From an uncultured Bacteroidaceae bacterium (GTDB lineage: Bacteria; Bacteroidota; Bacteroidia; Bacteroidales; Bacteroidaceae): a DNA stretch of 30,209 bases. The notes beneath the pieces were generated by a model. That model was not told the DNA's origin. It did not search any database and saw only the letters and a list, made by a program, of their open reading frames with translations. Position 1 is the stretch's first letter. Every line of letters starts with the position of its first letter. Below are positions 7,439-14,691 of the stretch, one piece after another. Made by a program: the position numbers and the translations under genes. The stretch lies in NCBI GenBank assembly GCA_904501945.1, contig CAJGCU010000014.1:1-30209 (forward strand). The letters run 5' to 3'.

Positions 7439-9639
7439 TTGTTTGTATAGCAGAGAAACCTAGTGTGGCGCGCGACATTGCCAATGTGTTGGGAGCCAGA
7501 GAAACGAAGCAGGGCTACATCGAAGGCAATGGTTATCAGGTCACATGGACGTTCGGACATTTGTGTGAACTGAAAGAACCTGATGAGTACAACCCTCGTT
7601 GGAAGCGTTGGGATTTGTGGGATTTGCCGATGATTCCAGCGCGTTATGGTATTCGATTGAAAGACGATGAAGGGGTGAAACGGCAATTTGCGACGATTGA
7701 AAAGTTGATGCAGAATGCTGATGGCATCATCAACTGTGGTGATGCTGGGCAAGAAGGTGAGTTGATTCAACGTTGGGTGATGCAGAAGGCAGGGGCGAAA
7801 TGTCCTGTTAAGCGTCTTTGGATTTCTTCACTGACAGAAGAGTCTATTCGTGAGGGATTCAATCAGTTAAAGGATCAAATTGAATACCAGTCACTTTATG
7901 AGGCAGGGCTTTGTCGTGCCATTGGTGACTGGACGCTCGGCATGAATGCTACACGTCTTTACACGTTGAAATATGGACAGCAAAAACAGGTGCTTTCTAT
8001 AGGGCGGGTGCAGACACCGACTTTGGCACTGATTGTAAAACGTCAGCAGGAAATCGAGAGTTTTGTTCCTAAACAGAGCTGGGTGTTATCTACTCTTTAT
8101 CGTGATGTTAAATTTACAGCTATTGCGCATGATGAAGAAGCGGAGGCTGAAGACGCAGCAGAAGTGAAGGCTGCTGCAGAACAAGGTAAAACAATAAAGA
8201 GTAAGTTCCCCATTTATAAACAGATAGAATGTTTGACAGAAGAAGAGGGTAGGGCTATATTACAGTCCATCGAAGGACTGCCTTTTTCTGTGACAGATAT
8301 TCAAAAAAAGAAAGGTACAGAAGCGCCCCCACGTCTCTATGACTTGACGTCATTGCAAGTGGATTGCAATAAAAAATTTGGTTATTCTGCAGAACAGACT
8401 TTGCAACTTATCCAAGGCTTGTACGAAAAGAAATTCACTACTTATCCACGTGTAGATACAACTTTTCTTAGCGATGACATTTATGCTAAGTGTCCGCAGA
8501 CACTTCGAGGTTTGCGTGGTTATGAACAGTTCACGCAACCGCTTGAAGGGAAGCCGTTGGCAAAGTCGAAAAAGGTTTTTGATTCCTCCAAAGTGACTGA
8601 CCACCATGCTATTATACCAACAGGTGTCCCTGCCGTTAGCCTCACTGATATGGAACGTCGAGTGTATGACCTTGTCGTGCGTGCTTTCATTGCTGTGTTC
8701 TACCCTGATTGTAAGTTTGAAACCACTACGGTATTTGGCGAGGTAAAACCCGTGGAAACAGATGTAGTCCTATTTCGTACAAGTGGACGTGCTATTTTGG
8801 AAGAAGGCTGGAAAATCATATATAAGAAGAATACTACTGAAGGAACAGAAGAGGAGGAAAAAGTGACTGACGACAACCGTTCTTTGCCAGTTTTTCAAAA
8901 AGGTGAAAACGGATCCCATATTCCTTCTCTTATTGAAAAATGGACACAACCACCAAAACCTTATACGGAAGCGACCCTGCTTCGTGCGATGGAAACGGCT
9001 GGAAAATTTGTTGATAATGAAGAACTTCGTGATGCTATGAAAGAAAATGGCATTGGTCGTCCTTCCACTCGTGCAGCGATTATTGAGACATTGTTCAAAC
9101 GTCGCTATATCCGCAAGGAACGCAAAAACCTCATCGCAACTCCTACAGGCGTTGAACTCATTGGCATTATTCGTGAAGAACTTCTCAAAAGCGCAGAACT
9201 TACAGGTATTTGGGAGAAGAAACTTCGCGAAATAGAACGTCGCCAATACGATGCCCAAGTCTTTATTTCCGAACTCAAGCAGATGGTTGCCGACCTCATC
9301 AATCAGGTTCGTAGCGATAACTCCAACCGCCATGTAGCCATCACGACAGAAGAAGATTTGAAGAAAAAGACGAAGAAAGTTGCGCCAGCTAATGCCTCCA
9401 ATGCTCCTGCAGGTTTCCAACCTAGCTCACGCGCTGGACGAAGTTCAAAGTCAGGGAAGTCTCAATCCCCGAAGCCTAAAACGATGGAGGAAGTCAAAGC
9501 AGAGCATAATCCAGACGAAGTGATTGGTATGCCATGTCCTCTCTGCCACGAAGGTCACATTGTCAAAGGAAAAGCCGCCTATGGCTGTTCTCGCTGGAAG
9601 GAAGGTTGTACCTATCGTCTCCCTTTTGACCAAGCATAA
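7435..9639 (+). CDS. topB: DNA topoisomerase III
   Basis: A 734-residue type IA topoisomerase that passes one strand through a break in another to relax or decatenate DNA. The TOPRIM domain opens with MIVCIAEKPSVARDIA (catalytic Glu7) and has CGDAGQEGELIQRW near 101-114. The breakage domain holds the active-site Tyr337 in TTYPRVDTTFLSDD, with SIGRVQTPTLALI near 190 and the closing arch ENGIGRPSTRAAIIETL. A Lys/Ser-rich linker (about 640-690) leads to one C-terminal zinc ribbon with cysteines in PCPLCHEGH and YGCSRWKEGC. The second TOPRIM Asp (position 105 by E. coli-type numbering) is Gly here. It is translationally coupled to mlaF, an unrelated function. Confidence 0.96.
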   Translation: MIVCIAEKPSVARDIANVLGARETKQGYIEGNGYQVTWTFGHLCELKEPDEYNPRWKRWDLWDLPMIPARYGIRLKDDEGVKRQFATIEKLMQNADGIINCGDAGQEGELIQRWVMQKAGAKCPVKRLWISSLTEESIREGFNQLKDQIEYQSLYEAGLCRAIGDWTLGMNATRLYTLKYGQQKQVLSIGRVQTPTLALIVKRQQEIESFVPKQSWVLSTLYRDVKFTAIAHDEEAEAEDAAEVKAAAEQGKTIKSKFPIYKQIECLTEEEGRAILQSIEGLPFSVTDIQKKKGTEAPPRLYDLTSLQVDCNKKFGYSAEQTLQLIQGLYEKKFTTYPRVDTTFLSDDIYAKCPQTLRGLRGYEQFTQPLEGKPLAKSKKVFDSSKVTDHHAIIPTGVPAVSLTDMERRVYDLVVRAFIAVFYPDCKFETTTVFGEVKPVETDVVLFRTSGRAILEEGWKIIYKKNTTEGTEEEEKVTDDNRSLPVFQKGENGSHIPSLIEKWTQPPKPYTEATLLRAMETAGKFVDNEELRDAMKENGIGRPSTRAAIIETLFKRRYIRKERKNLIATPTGVELIGIIREELLKSAELTGIWEKKLREIERRQYDAQVFISELKQMVADLINQVRSDNSNRHVAITTEEDLKKKTKKVAPANASNAPAGFQPSSRAGRSSKSGKSQSPKPKTMEEVKAEHNPDEVIGMPCPLCHEGHIVKGKAAYGCSRWKEGCTYRLPFDQA

Positions 9640-9646
9640 TAACCTC

Positions 9647-9672
9647 AAAATCGGTGTGGGGCACACCGTTTT
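9647..9672 (+). terminator. Intrinsic terminator after topB
   Basis: A hairpin with stem CGGTGTG / CACACCG (9652-9658 with 9662-9668), a GGG loop, AAAA before and TTTTATT after. The A/T flanks make it potentially bidirectional, though no convergent gene is present. Sixteen of its bases (9650-9665) recur at 26961-26976. Confidence 0.85.
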
Positions 9673-9761
9673 ATTGACATAGACTGTATGCTGCCAAAGA
9701 AAAAGGAAGTGTTTAATATGGTGGATTGGGAAAGTGTTGTAAAAGTTTTTTAAAAGATTAG

Positions 9762-9792
9762 TTGTGTTATTTGTAAAAGTTTTGTACTTTTG
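9762..9792 (+). promoter_or_regulatory. Promoter of the TlpA-like gene (TTG-N20-TACTTTTG)
   Basis: TTG at 9762-9764, a 20-base spacer, then TACTTTTG at 9785-9792 match both elements of the Bacteroidota sigma-ABfr promoter. Transcription would begin near 9799, about 30 bases before the GTG at 9832. This is the best promoter match in the window. Confidence 0.7.
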
Positions 9793-9831
9793 TAACAATA
9801 ATCTATTAATTAACATGTCTTCTGGTTGATT

Positions 9832-11586
9832 GTGAAACGAATTGTGTTTGCCTTTATCTTTGTCTTGTTGCCTTTCATCTGTCTTTTGGCACAGAAAACG
9901 GTTGTGTGGGAAAATCCCGTTATAGGTTACACTAGTTATAATTACATCAGTATTACAAAGGTGGAGTTAGATGAAGCAAAGACTTCGTTGTATATGAGTA
10001 TTCTTTTTCCGTCAAACGCTTGGTTTCGTATTTCGTCTCAGAGTTTTCTTGAAACAAATGGTCAGCGTTATGCAATCATGGAAAGTGATAGTATCGAATT
10101 GGATAAGGAGTCTTACACATCTTTAGAAACATGGAAGAAAGATTTTGTGCTTCATTTTGAGCCTTTGCCAGAAGATACTAAAATCTTCGATTTTCGTGAG
10201 GGGTTTGATAAAGATAGTTACTCATTTTTCTACATCCATCCTCAAGGCTATCGGGGACCTGAGTCGCCTGTGTCTGTTGACTTTATTGAGGAACATCTGG
10301 AAAAAGATGTGTTTCAAGGAAATATGTTTAGCGAACAGCCTGCAACAGTTCACTTTAAAGCTTTGAATTACAAAAAAGGTATGAATGCAGAGATTGAGGT
10401 GTTGTATTTTGACATCACCAATCCACGCTCTTCCAATGAAACGAAAATTTATTTGGACGATGAAGGTTGTGCCGATTTTAGTTGTAAGATTTATTACCCA
10501 ATGCGTTTGCAGTTTACAATGGGAAGGACAATAGCAATACCTCGACTTGCTCCAGGTGAGGATGTGACTGTTTGGATTGATATGTTGAGAGACGGGAATA
10601 AGGTAATAGGGTATAAGGGGTATCTTGCTCAACTAAATAAAGAGACGGATTTGTTTCTTGCGAAGTATTTGGGACGGATGCCTAAATTTGCAAAGTTATG
10701 TAAAAAAATCAAAACTGTTGACGACATTGCTGTTTTGCATGATTCTATAATGTTGGCTTATCAGAAATCGTTAAAAGGTATCACGGAGATTTCAGATTAC
10801 AGCAAGAAAAAGTATATAGATTATGAATTGAGATTTTTTAGTATAATAGCGGAGAAATGTGATTCGTTGTTTCATACACAGGAGTTCCGTAACTACGTGT
10901 TCCGTACACGTCCAGAATGTTTCTATGGAGACGATGTGGATGTTTGTCTTGATTTCAAGGACGTTGCCTCACTCTTTGTTGGAACAGAGGAGAATGGTTT
11001 CGGCCCTGATTTTTGCCGATTTGTTTATTCTATGTCAGAACTGCGCAGCGGTATAGCCAATCATAAACCATTGATTGAAGATACAAATCTATCGCAACTC
11101 TACGATAAGGTAAAACGGGAAATTACGGAAAGTGTCAATAAACGGAAAGATGGCTTGAGCGAGAATATTCACTATATGGAACTGACAGATGTGGCTCCTG
11201 AAAAAACGTTGCAATTTTTGCTTGACCGCTATAAAGGGAAAGTTATTATGCTTGATATGTGGGCAACGTGGTGTGGTCCTTGCTTGATGGGGCATCAGAA
11301 AATGCAACCAGTGAAAGAAGAACTAAAGAATCTGGATATTGTTTACATTTACGTCACTTCTTCCACATCTCCTTACGAAAAATGGAAAGAGATGACGGTG
11401 GATATTTCGGGTGAACACTACTATCTTTCTCCAGAACAATTTGATGCACTCGCCAAACATTATAACTCTGGTGGAAGTGTGCCTGTATATGTCATCTACA
11501 ACAAGGAAGGTGAGGGTGTTTATCAAAGTTTGGGATTTTCTGCTGTCGAACCGTTGAAAGCGGGATTGTTAAAAGCTCTGAAATAA
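9832..11586 (+). CDS. Secreted TlpA-like thioredoxin-domain protein
   Basis: A 584-residue exported protein. The start is taken as GTG at 9832 (MKRIVFAFIFVLLPFICLLAQ), which gives a clean signal peptide; a TTG lies two codons upstream. The first 430 residues resemble no family I can name, but have the beta-rich, Tyr/Asp-rich look of Bacteroidota TlpA-family proteins with N-terminal accessory domains. The C-terminal 150 residues are a thioredoxin fold: VIMLDMWATWCGPCLMGH with the redox pair Cys481 and Cys484, followed by VYIYVTSS and the cis-Pro region GGSVPVYVIYN. It probably acts in the periplasm in disulfide exchange or redox repair. It has its own promoter and terminator, so it is likely a single-gene unit. 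Confidence 0.85.
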   Translation: MKRIVFAFIFVLLPFICLLAQKTVVWENPVIGYTSYNYISITKVELDEAKTSLYMSILFPSNAWFRISSQSFLETNGQRYAIMESDSIELDKESYTSLETWKKDFVLHFEPLPEDTKIFDFREGFDKDSYSFFYIHPQGYRGPESPVSVDFIEEHLEKDVFQGNMFSEQPATVHFKALNYKKGMNAEIEVLYFDITNPRSSNETKIYLDDEGCADFSCKIYYPMRLQFTMGRTIAIPRLAPGEDVTVWIDMLRDGNKVIGYKGYLAQLNKETDLFLAKYLGRMPKFAKLCKKIKTVDDIAVLHDSIMLAYQKSLKGITEISDYSKKKYIDYELRFFSIIAEKCDSLFHTQEFRNYVFRTRPECFYGDDVDVCLDFKDVASLFVGTEENGFGPDFCRFVYSMSELRSGIANHKPLIEDTNLSQLYDKVKREITESVNKRKDGLSENIHYMELTDVAPEKTLQFLLDRYKGKVIMLDMWATWCGPCLMGHQKMQPVKEELKNLDIVYIYVTSSTSPYEKWKEMTVDISGEHYYLSPEQFDALAKHYNSGGSVPVYVIYNKEGEGVYQSLGFSAVEPLKAGLLKALK

Positions 11587-11597
11587 ATATTCCATTC

Positions 11598-11628
11598 AAG
11601 GTTTCATGCAATAATGGAGCCTTTTTTT
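11598..11628 (+). terminator. Intrinsic terminator after the TlpA-like gene
   Basis: Stem AAGGTTTCAT (11598-11607) with ATGGAGCCTT (11614-11623), ten pairs including two G-U, a six-base loop, then a run of T. It ends only 13 bases before the next gene's ATG. Confidence 0.75.
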
Positions 11629-11641
11629 CGTTTTTAATGAT

Positions 11642-13723
11642 ATGGGACGAAAATTATTCCACATATCTATATATACCATACTTTGGGTGTTTGTGTCATG
11701 TAGCAATGAGAGCGTCGCTTTTAAGAAAGCGGAGCAGAGTTATGCTATTGGCGAATATTATGCAGCATCTATCAATTATAAGAAATCTTATTCACGTTGT
11801 TCGCCTAAGGAAAGAGACAAGCGAGCTGTGCGTGCATTCATGATGGGAGAGTGTTACCGTCGGATTGGCTATACTCAGAAAGCAATAGCTGCTTATCAGA
11901 ATGCGATAAGGTACAATATACCAGATAGTTTGGTGTATCTTCACATTGCGCGTCAGCAGTTGAAGGTGGGGCAGTATAAACCAGCATCACAGAATTTTGC
12001 TAAGTTCTTGGAATTGAATCCTGAAAGTGAACTGGCACGTAACGGCTTGCTTTCTTGTGAATTAGGACCACAATGGAAGGCCACTCCAAATCAGTATCAG
12101 ATTAAGAAAGAGGCGCTTTTCAATTCTCGCCGTTCTGATTATAGCCCATTGCTGATAGGTGAAGATGCCGACCAAATTTTACTTTCTTCTACCCGCAAGG
12201 AGTCAAAGGGTGATGACATTTCTGGCATTACTGGTGTGAAATTTGGTGACTTGTTCTTTTCCAAGAAGAATGAGCAAGGAAAATGGCAGCCTGTTGATGT
12301 TATTGAAGGTGAATTGAATACGGAGTATGACGAAGGCGCTCCATGCTTGAGCCCTGATGGAAAGACCATGTATTTCACCAGATGTTCAAGTGACCCAGAC
12401 TATCCTCGATATGCAGAGATTTGGAAGTCGCAACGCAGTGACGCGTCGTGGGGCAAACCGACAAAGTGCGAGATTACCAGAGACACGCTGACTTCTTATG
12501 CTCATCCAGCTGTAAGCCCTGATGGACAGTGGCTTTATTTCGTGAGTGATATGTCTGGAGGTGAAGGAGGGCTTGACATCTGGCGTACACGTATTGTTGA
12601 TGGCGACTTTGTGGGTATGGAGAATGTCGGGAGACCTATCAATACTGCAGGCGATGAAATGTTTCCGACATTCCGTCCCAATGGTGATTTCTATTTCTCC
12701 AGCGATGGACATCCTGGTATGGGAGGATTGGATATTTTTGTTGCGTATGAGGATTCTGTACGTGGCACGATTATAGAAAATTTGCAATCTCCTCTTAATT
12801 CTTCAGCAGACGATTTTGGAATGACTTTTGAGCCTGTGCATAACAAAGGATTCTACAGTTCTTCTCGTAACGACGGAAAGGGATGGGAGCATATCTTCTC
12901 TTTTGAGTGTCCTGAGATAATACAGACAGTAACGGGATGGGTGTATGAAAAGGATGGATATGAATTGCCAGAAGCTCTTGTGTATATGGTTGGTAATGAT
13001 GGGACTAACTTGAAACTTTCTGTGAAGGGAGATGGTTCATTCACCCAAGTCTTGAAGCCAGGTGTTGATTATGTTTTGCTGGGCACTTGCAATGGGTATC
13101 TGAATGTGAAGAATGAAATCCGTGTGGAGAAGTCAGAGGAGAGTGAGGAATATACGCTTCAATTCCCGTTGCCACCTATCAATGTGCCTGTATTGATAGA
13201 TAATATCTTTTATGAATTTGATCGTGCAGACTTGACGTCTGAATCTGCTGAGTCGCTGGATAAACTGGTGGTAATGATGAATGAGAATCCTAATATAACC
13301 ATCGAACTTTCAGCCCATTGCGACTATCGAGGGAATGATGCGTATAATCAGCGCTTGTCTCAGCGCCGTGCAGAATCTGTGGTTCGTTATCTGATTCAGA
13401 ATGGTGTGGCAGAAGACCGCCTTACGGCTGTTGGCTATGGTGAATCAAGGCCTAAAGTGATAACCAAGAAACTGGCAGAAACTCTTCAGGCAGATACAAT
13501 AAAGGTTGAGGTGCAGGAGAACGATACGCTGACAGAGGCTTACATCCTTGCAGTTGAGGATGAAGAAAAGCAAGAGGTGCTAAATGCCCTGAATAGACGT
13601 ACAGAGTTCCGTGTGCTTCGTACTACTTATGGCACTACATTAAATGAATACAAGCCAGAGGAAGAAGAGAGAAAGGCGGCAGCTAAACGCGAGGAAGAAA
13701 CAGAGGAGAATTTTATTTTTTGA
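11642..13723 (+). CDS. porE: PorE-like T9SS outer-membrane lipoprotein (TPR-PD40-OmpA)
   Basis: A 693-residue predicted lipoprotein. The N-terminus (MGRKLFHISIYTILWVFVSCSNE) is a lipoprotein signal with lipid-attachment Cys20. The domain order is TPR-like helices (about 25-130), PD40/WD40-like beta-propeller repeats (about 170-420; LSPDGKTMYFTR, VSPDGQWLYFVSD, FRPNGDFYFSSDG), a carboxypeptidase-regulatory-like beta-sandwich (about 430-515), and an OmpA-type peptidoglycan-binding domain (about 530-660; YEFDRADLTSESAESLDKL, AHCDYRGNDAYNQRLSQRRA, GYGESRP). This matches PorE (PG1058) of Porphyromonas gingivalis, a type IX secretion component linking the machinery to peptidoglycan. The OmpA domain carries a Glu/Asp-rich insert and a charged tail. 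The PorE assignment rests on architecture; it could be a paralogue of that OmpA group. Confidence 0.8.
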   Translation: MGRKLFHISIYTILWVFVSCSNESVAFKKAEQSYAIGEYYAASINYKKSYSRCSPKERDKRAVRAFMMGECYRRIGYTQKAIAAYQNAIRYNIPDSLVYLHIARQQLKVGQYKPASQNFAKFLELNPESELARNGLLSCELGPQWKATPNQYQIKKEALFNSRRSDYSPLLIGEDADQILLSSTRKESKGDDISGITGVKFGDLFFSKKNEQGKWQPVDVIEGELNTEYDEGAPCLSPDGKTMYFTRCSSDPDYPRYAEIWKSQRSDASWGKPTKCEITRDTLTSYAHPAVSPDGQWLYFVSDMSGGEGGLDIWRTRIVDGDFVGMENVGRPINTAGDEMFPTFRPNGDFYFSSDGHPGMGGLDIFVAYEDSVRGTIIENLQSPLNSSADDFGMTFEPVHNKGFYSSSRNDGKGWEHIFSFECPEIIQTVTGWVYEKDGYELPEALVYMVGNDGTNLKLSVKGDGSFTQVLKPGVDYVLLGTCNGYLNVKNEIRVEKSEESEEYTLQFPLPPINVPVLIDNIFYEFDRADLTSESAESLDKLVVMMNENPNITIELSAHCDYRGNDAYNQRLSQRRAESVVRYLIQNGVAEDRLTAVGYGESRPKVITKKLAETLQADTIKVEVQENDTLTEAYILAVEDEEKQEVLNALNRRTEFRVLRTTYGTTLNEYKPEEEERKAAAKREEETEENFIF

Positions 13724-13844
13724 TAGGAATAAAATAATGCAGAAGTAGAATAAAGGGCGGCGGTTCAATGGAAGTGCTAATAATCATCCCTGACTAAATA
13801 TTATCGGACACCAATAATTTTGATACAAAAATCTCTTGAGAAAT

Positions 13845-13882
13845 GTTGCAGGGGGCATCGTAATTACGATGCCCCCTGCAAC
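13845..13882. repeat. Perfect 38-bp palindrome
   Basis: The 19-base half GTTGCAGGGGGCATCGTAA is followed directly by its exact reverse complement, with no spacer; symmetry breaks at both outer ends (T on each side). Its centre is CATCGTAATTACGATG. No T-run follows, so it is not an ordinary terminator. It looks like a REP-type intergenic element. Confidence 0.9.
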
Positions 13883-13886
13883 TAAA

Positions 13887-13909
13887 TTACGATGTCCCCA
13901 GCATCGTAA
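13887..13909. repeat. Small inverted repeat TTACGATG-N7-CATCGTAA
   Basis: Eight-base arms TTACGATG (13887-13894) and CATCGTAA (13902-13909) around the C-rich heptamer TCCCCAG, four bases after the large palindrome. The arms are the same 8-mer found at its centre, in the opposite orientation. Confidence 0.8.
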
Positions 13910-13959
13910 ATGTGGTTTAGAAATGTTTGCTAATCCGTTGAACGGCAGATAAAAAGCAA

Positions 13960-13997
13960 GTCGCATCGCTGTATGAAGCAGATGCGACCTGTTTTTT
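13960..13997. terminator. Bidirectional terminator between porE and the 192-aa gene
   Basis: Stem GTCGCATC (13960-13967) with GATGCGAC (13981-13988) and an inner GCT/AGC pairing, followed by TTTTTT on the plus strand. AAAAA lies just upstream on the plus strand, so it reads as TTTTT after the hairpin on the minus strand. It can serve both convergent genes. Confidence 0.8.
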
Positions 13998-13998
13998 G

Positions 13999-14577
13999 TT
14001 ATTTTATTTCTTCTTCTGTATTGTCTTCGCCGAGATAAGTATATTCAAAACTCGAGCTCTTTGCCGAAGGGAACTGTGAACGATTGTCAACATCAGGACG
14101 GTTCTGCAAGTGTTCGATAATGCGGTTGTAAGCGTCCATCGCGCTGCTTGCCTTTAGCTTGACACGGAATCGCGTGTCTGTGTATTTACATTTTCCGGTT
14201 TCAGGCATTGTGATGACGCGTTTGAAAAGCAGGCTTGCATCCCACCATCCAATTTTCTCTTCGTTGAGAGCATCGATGATAGTCTTCTTCCGATCAGCCA
14301 TCGTGCTGACACGATCGGGTTTCTGTTCTTTTCGAAGCGCTTCTTCTTCCTTGAACTGCTCTAATGTCTCTGCCTCCGTCTTGAGGAAAAGCACATAGTT
14401 TGAATAGCTGACCTTCAGGCGGAAGGGATATAGGTTGGAGGAATTTAAGAAGGTTGAAATACGAACTGCCGCATTGCTTTCCAACTTTATTTCGTCTATG
14501 CTGGTGAGAAAGCTCAGTGCTTCATCTACAGTCTTTGCTAAAAATTCGTGATCAAAATATCTAACGTATAAATTCAT
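13999..14577 (-). CDS. Hypothetical protein, 192 aa
   Basis: I do not recognise this protein. It starts with ATG at 14577 (MNLYVRYFDHEFLAKTVDEALSFL), has no signal peptide or membrane segment and is probably cytoplasmic. The first 75 residues look like an alpha/beta fold. A charged helix (EAETLEQFKEEEALRKEQKPDR, about 68-89) follows, then a second alpha/beta part containing GWWDASLLFKRVITMPETGKCKYTDTRFRVKLKA, and an acidic end. It is monocistronic: it has a -7 box at 14608-14615 and a terminator directly after it. Codon use and composition look like those of its neighbours. The clear promoter and terminator support a real gene; no function is proposed. Confidence 0.75.
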   Translation of the reverse strand: MNLYVRYFDHEFLAKTVDEALSFLTSIDEIKLESNAAVRISTFLNSSNLYPFRLKVSYSNYVLFLKTEAETLEQFKEEEALRKEQKPDRVSTMADRKKTIIDALNEEKIGWWDASLLFKRVITMPETGKCKYTDTRFRVKLKASSAMDAYNRIIEHLQNRPDVDNRSQFPSAKSSSFEYTYLGEDNTEEEIK

Positions 14578-14607
14578 CTGTGTTATCTTGCTTTATTTTT
14601 CGGAATG

Positions 14608-14615
14608 CAAAGGTA
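14608..14615 (-). promoter_or_regulatory. -7 box upstream of the 192-aa gene
   Basis: The minus strand reads TACCTTTG (TAnnTTTG), 31 bases before the ATG. A TTG lies upstream within the AATTGACAA repeats, but its spacing is not ideal. Confidence 0.5.
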
Positions 14616-14624
14616 AGAAAATAA

Positions 14625-14655
14625 ATTGACAATTGGTAATTGACAACTGATAATT
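14625..14655. repeat. Short AATTGACAA-type tandem repeat
   Basis: ATTGACAATTGG, TAATTGACAACTG and ATAATT form two to three degenerate copies of a TTGACAATTG-like word in the rsmF/192-aa gene spacer. Related words continue to about 14700. Confidence 0.6.
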
Positions 14656-14691
14656 TTGTTATTCAGACAGATAAATAGCGGTTGGCAATTG

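Larger units (their letters stand above)
13724..13959. other. Intergenic stretch with palindromic repeats, no gene
   Basis: This spacer between convergent genes holds no credible coding frame. It contains the perfect palindrome at 13845-13882 and a smaller inverted repeat at 13887-13909, both built on TTACGATG/CATCGTAA. A weak AT-rich inverted repeat lies near 13786-13815. Confidence 0.7.

Noticed and set aside
8770..9420. 216-codon minus-strand frame inside topB
   Set aside because: It lies fully antisense to topB, rich in Phe/Cys/Asn as expected for an antisense shadow, and has no own promoter.
9815..9826. ATG at 9815 as start of the TlpA-like gene
   Set aside because: It meets a stop after four codons; the GTG at 9832 gives an intact signal peptide.
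13786..13815. AT-rich inverted repeat as a porE terminator
   Set aside because: The stem is short and imperfect; the hairpin at 13960-13997 with a real T-run is the better terminator.
13845..13909. CRISPR array or attachment site
   Set aside because: There are no regularly spaced direct repeats or spacers, and no integrase or cas gene is nearby; the structure is purely palindromic.
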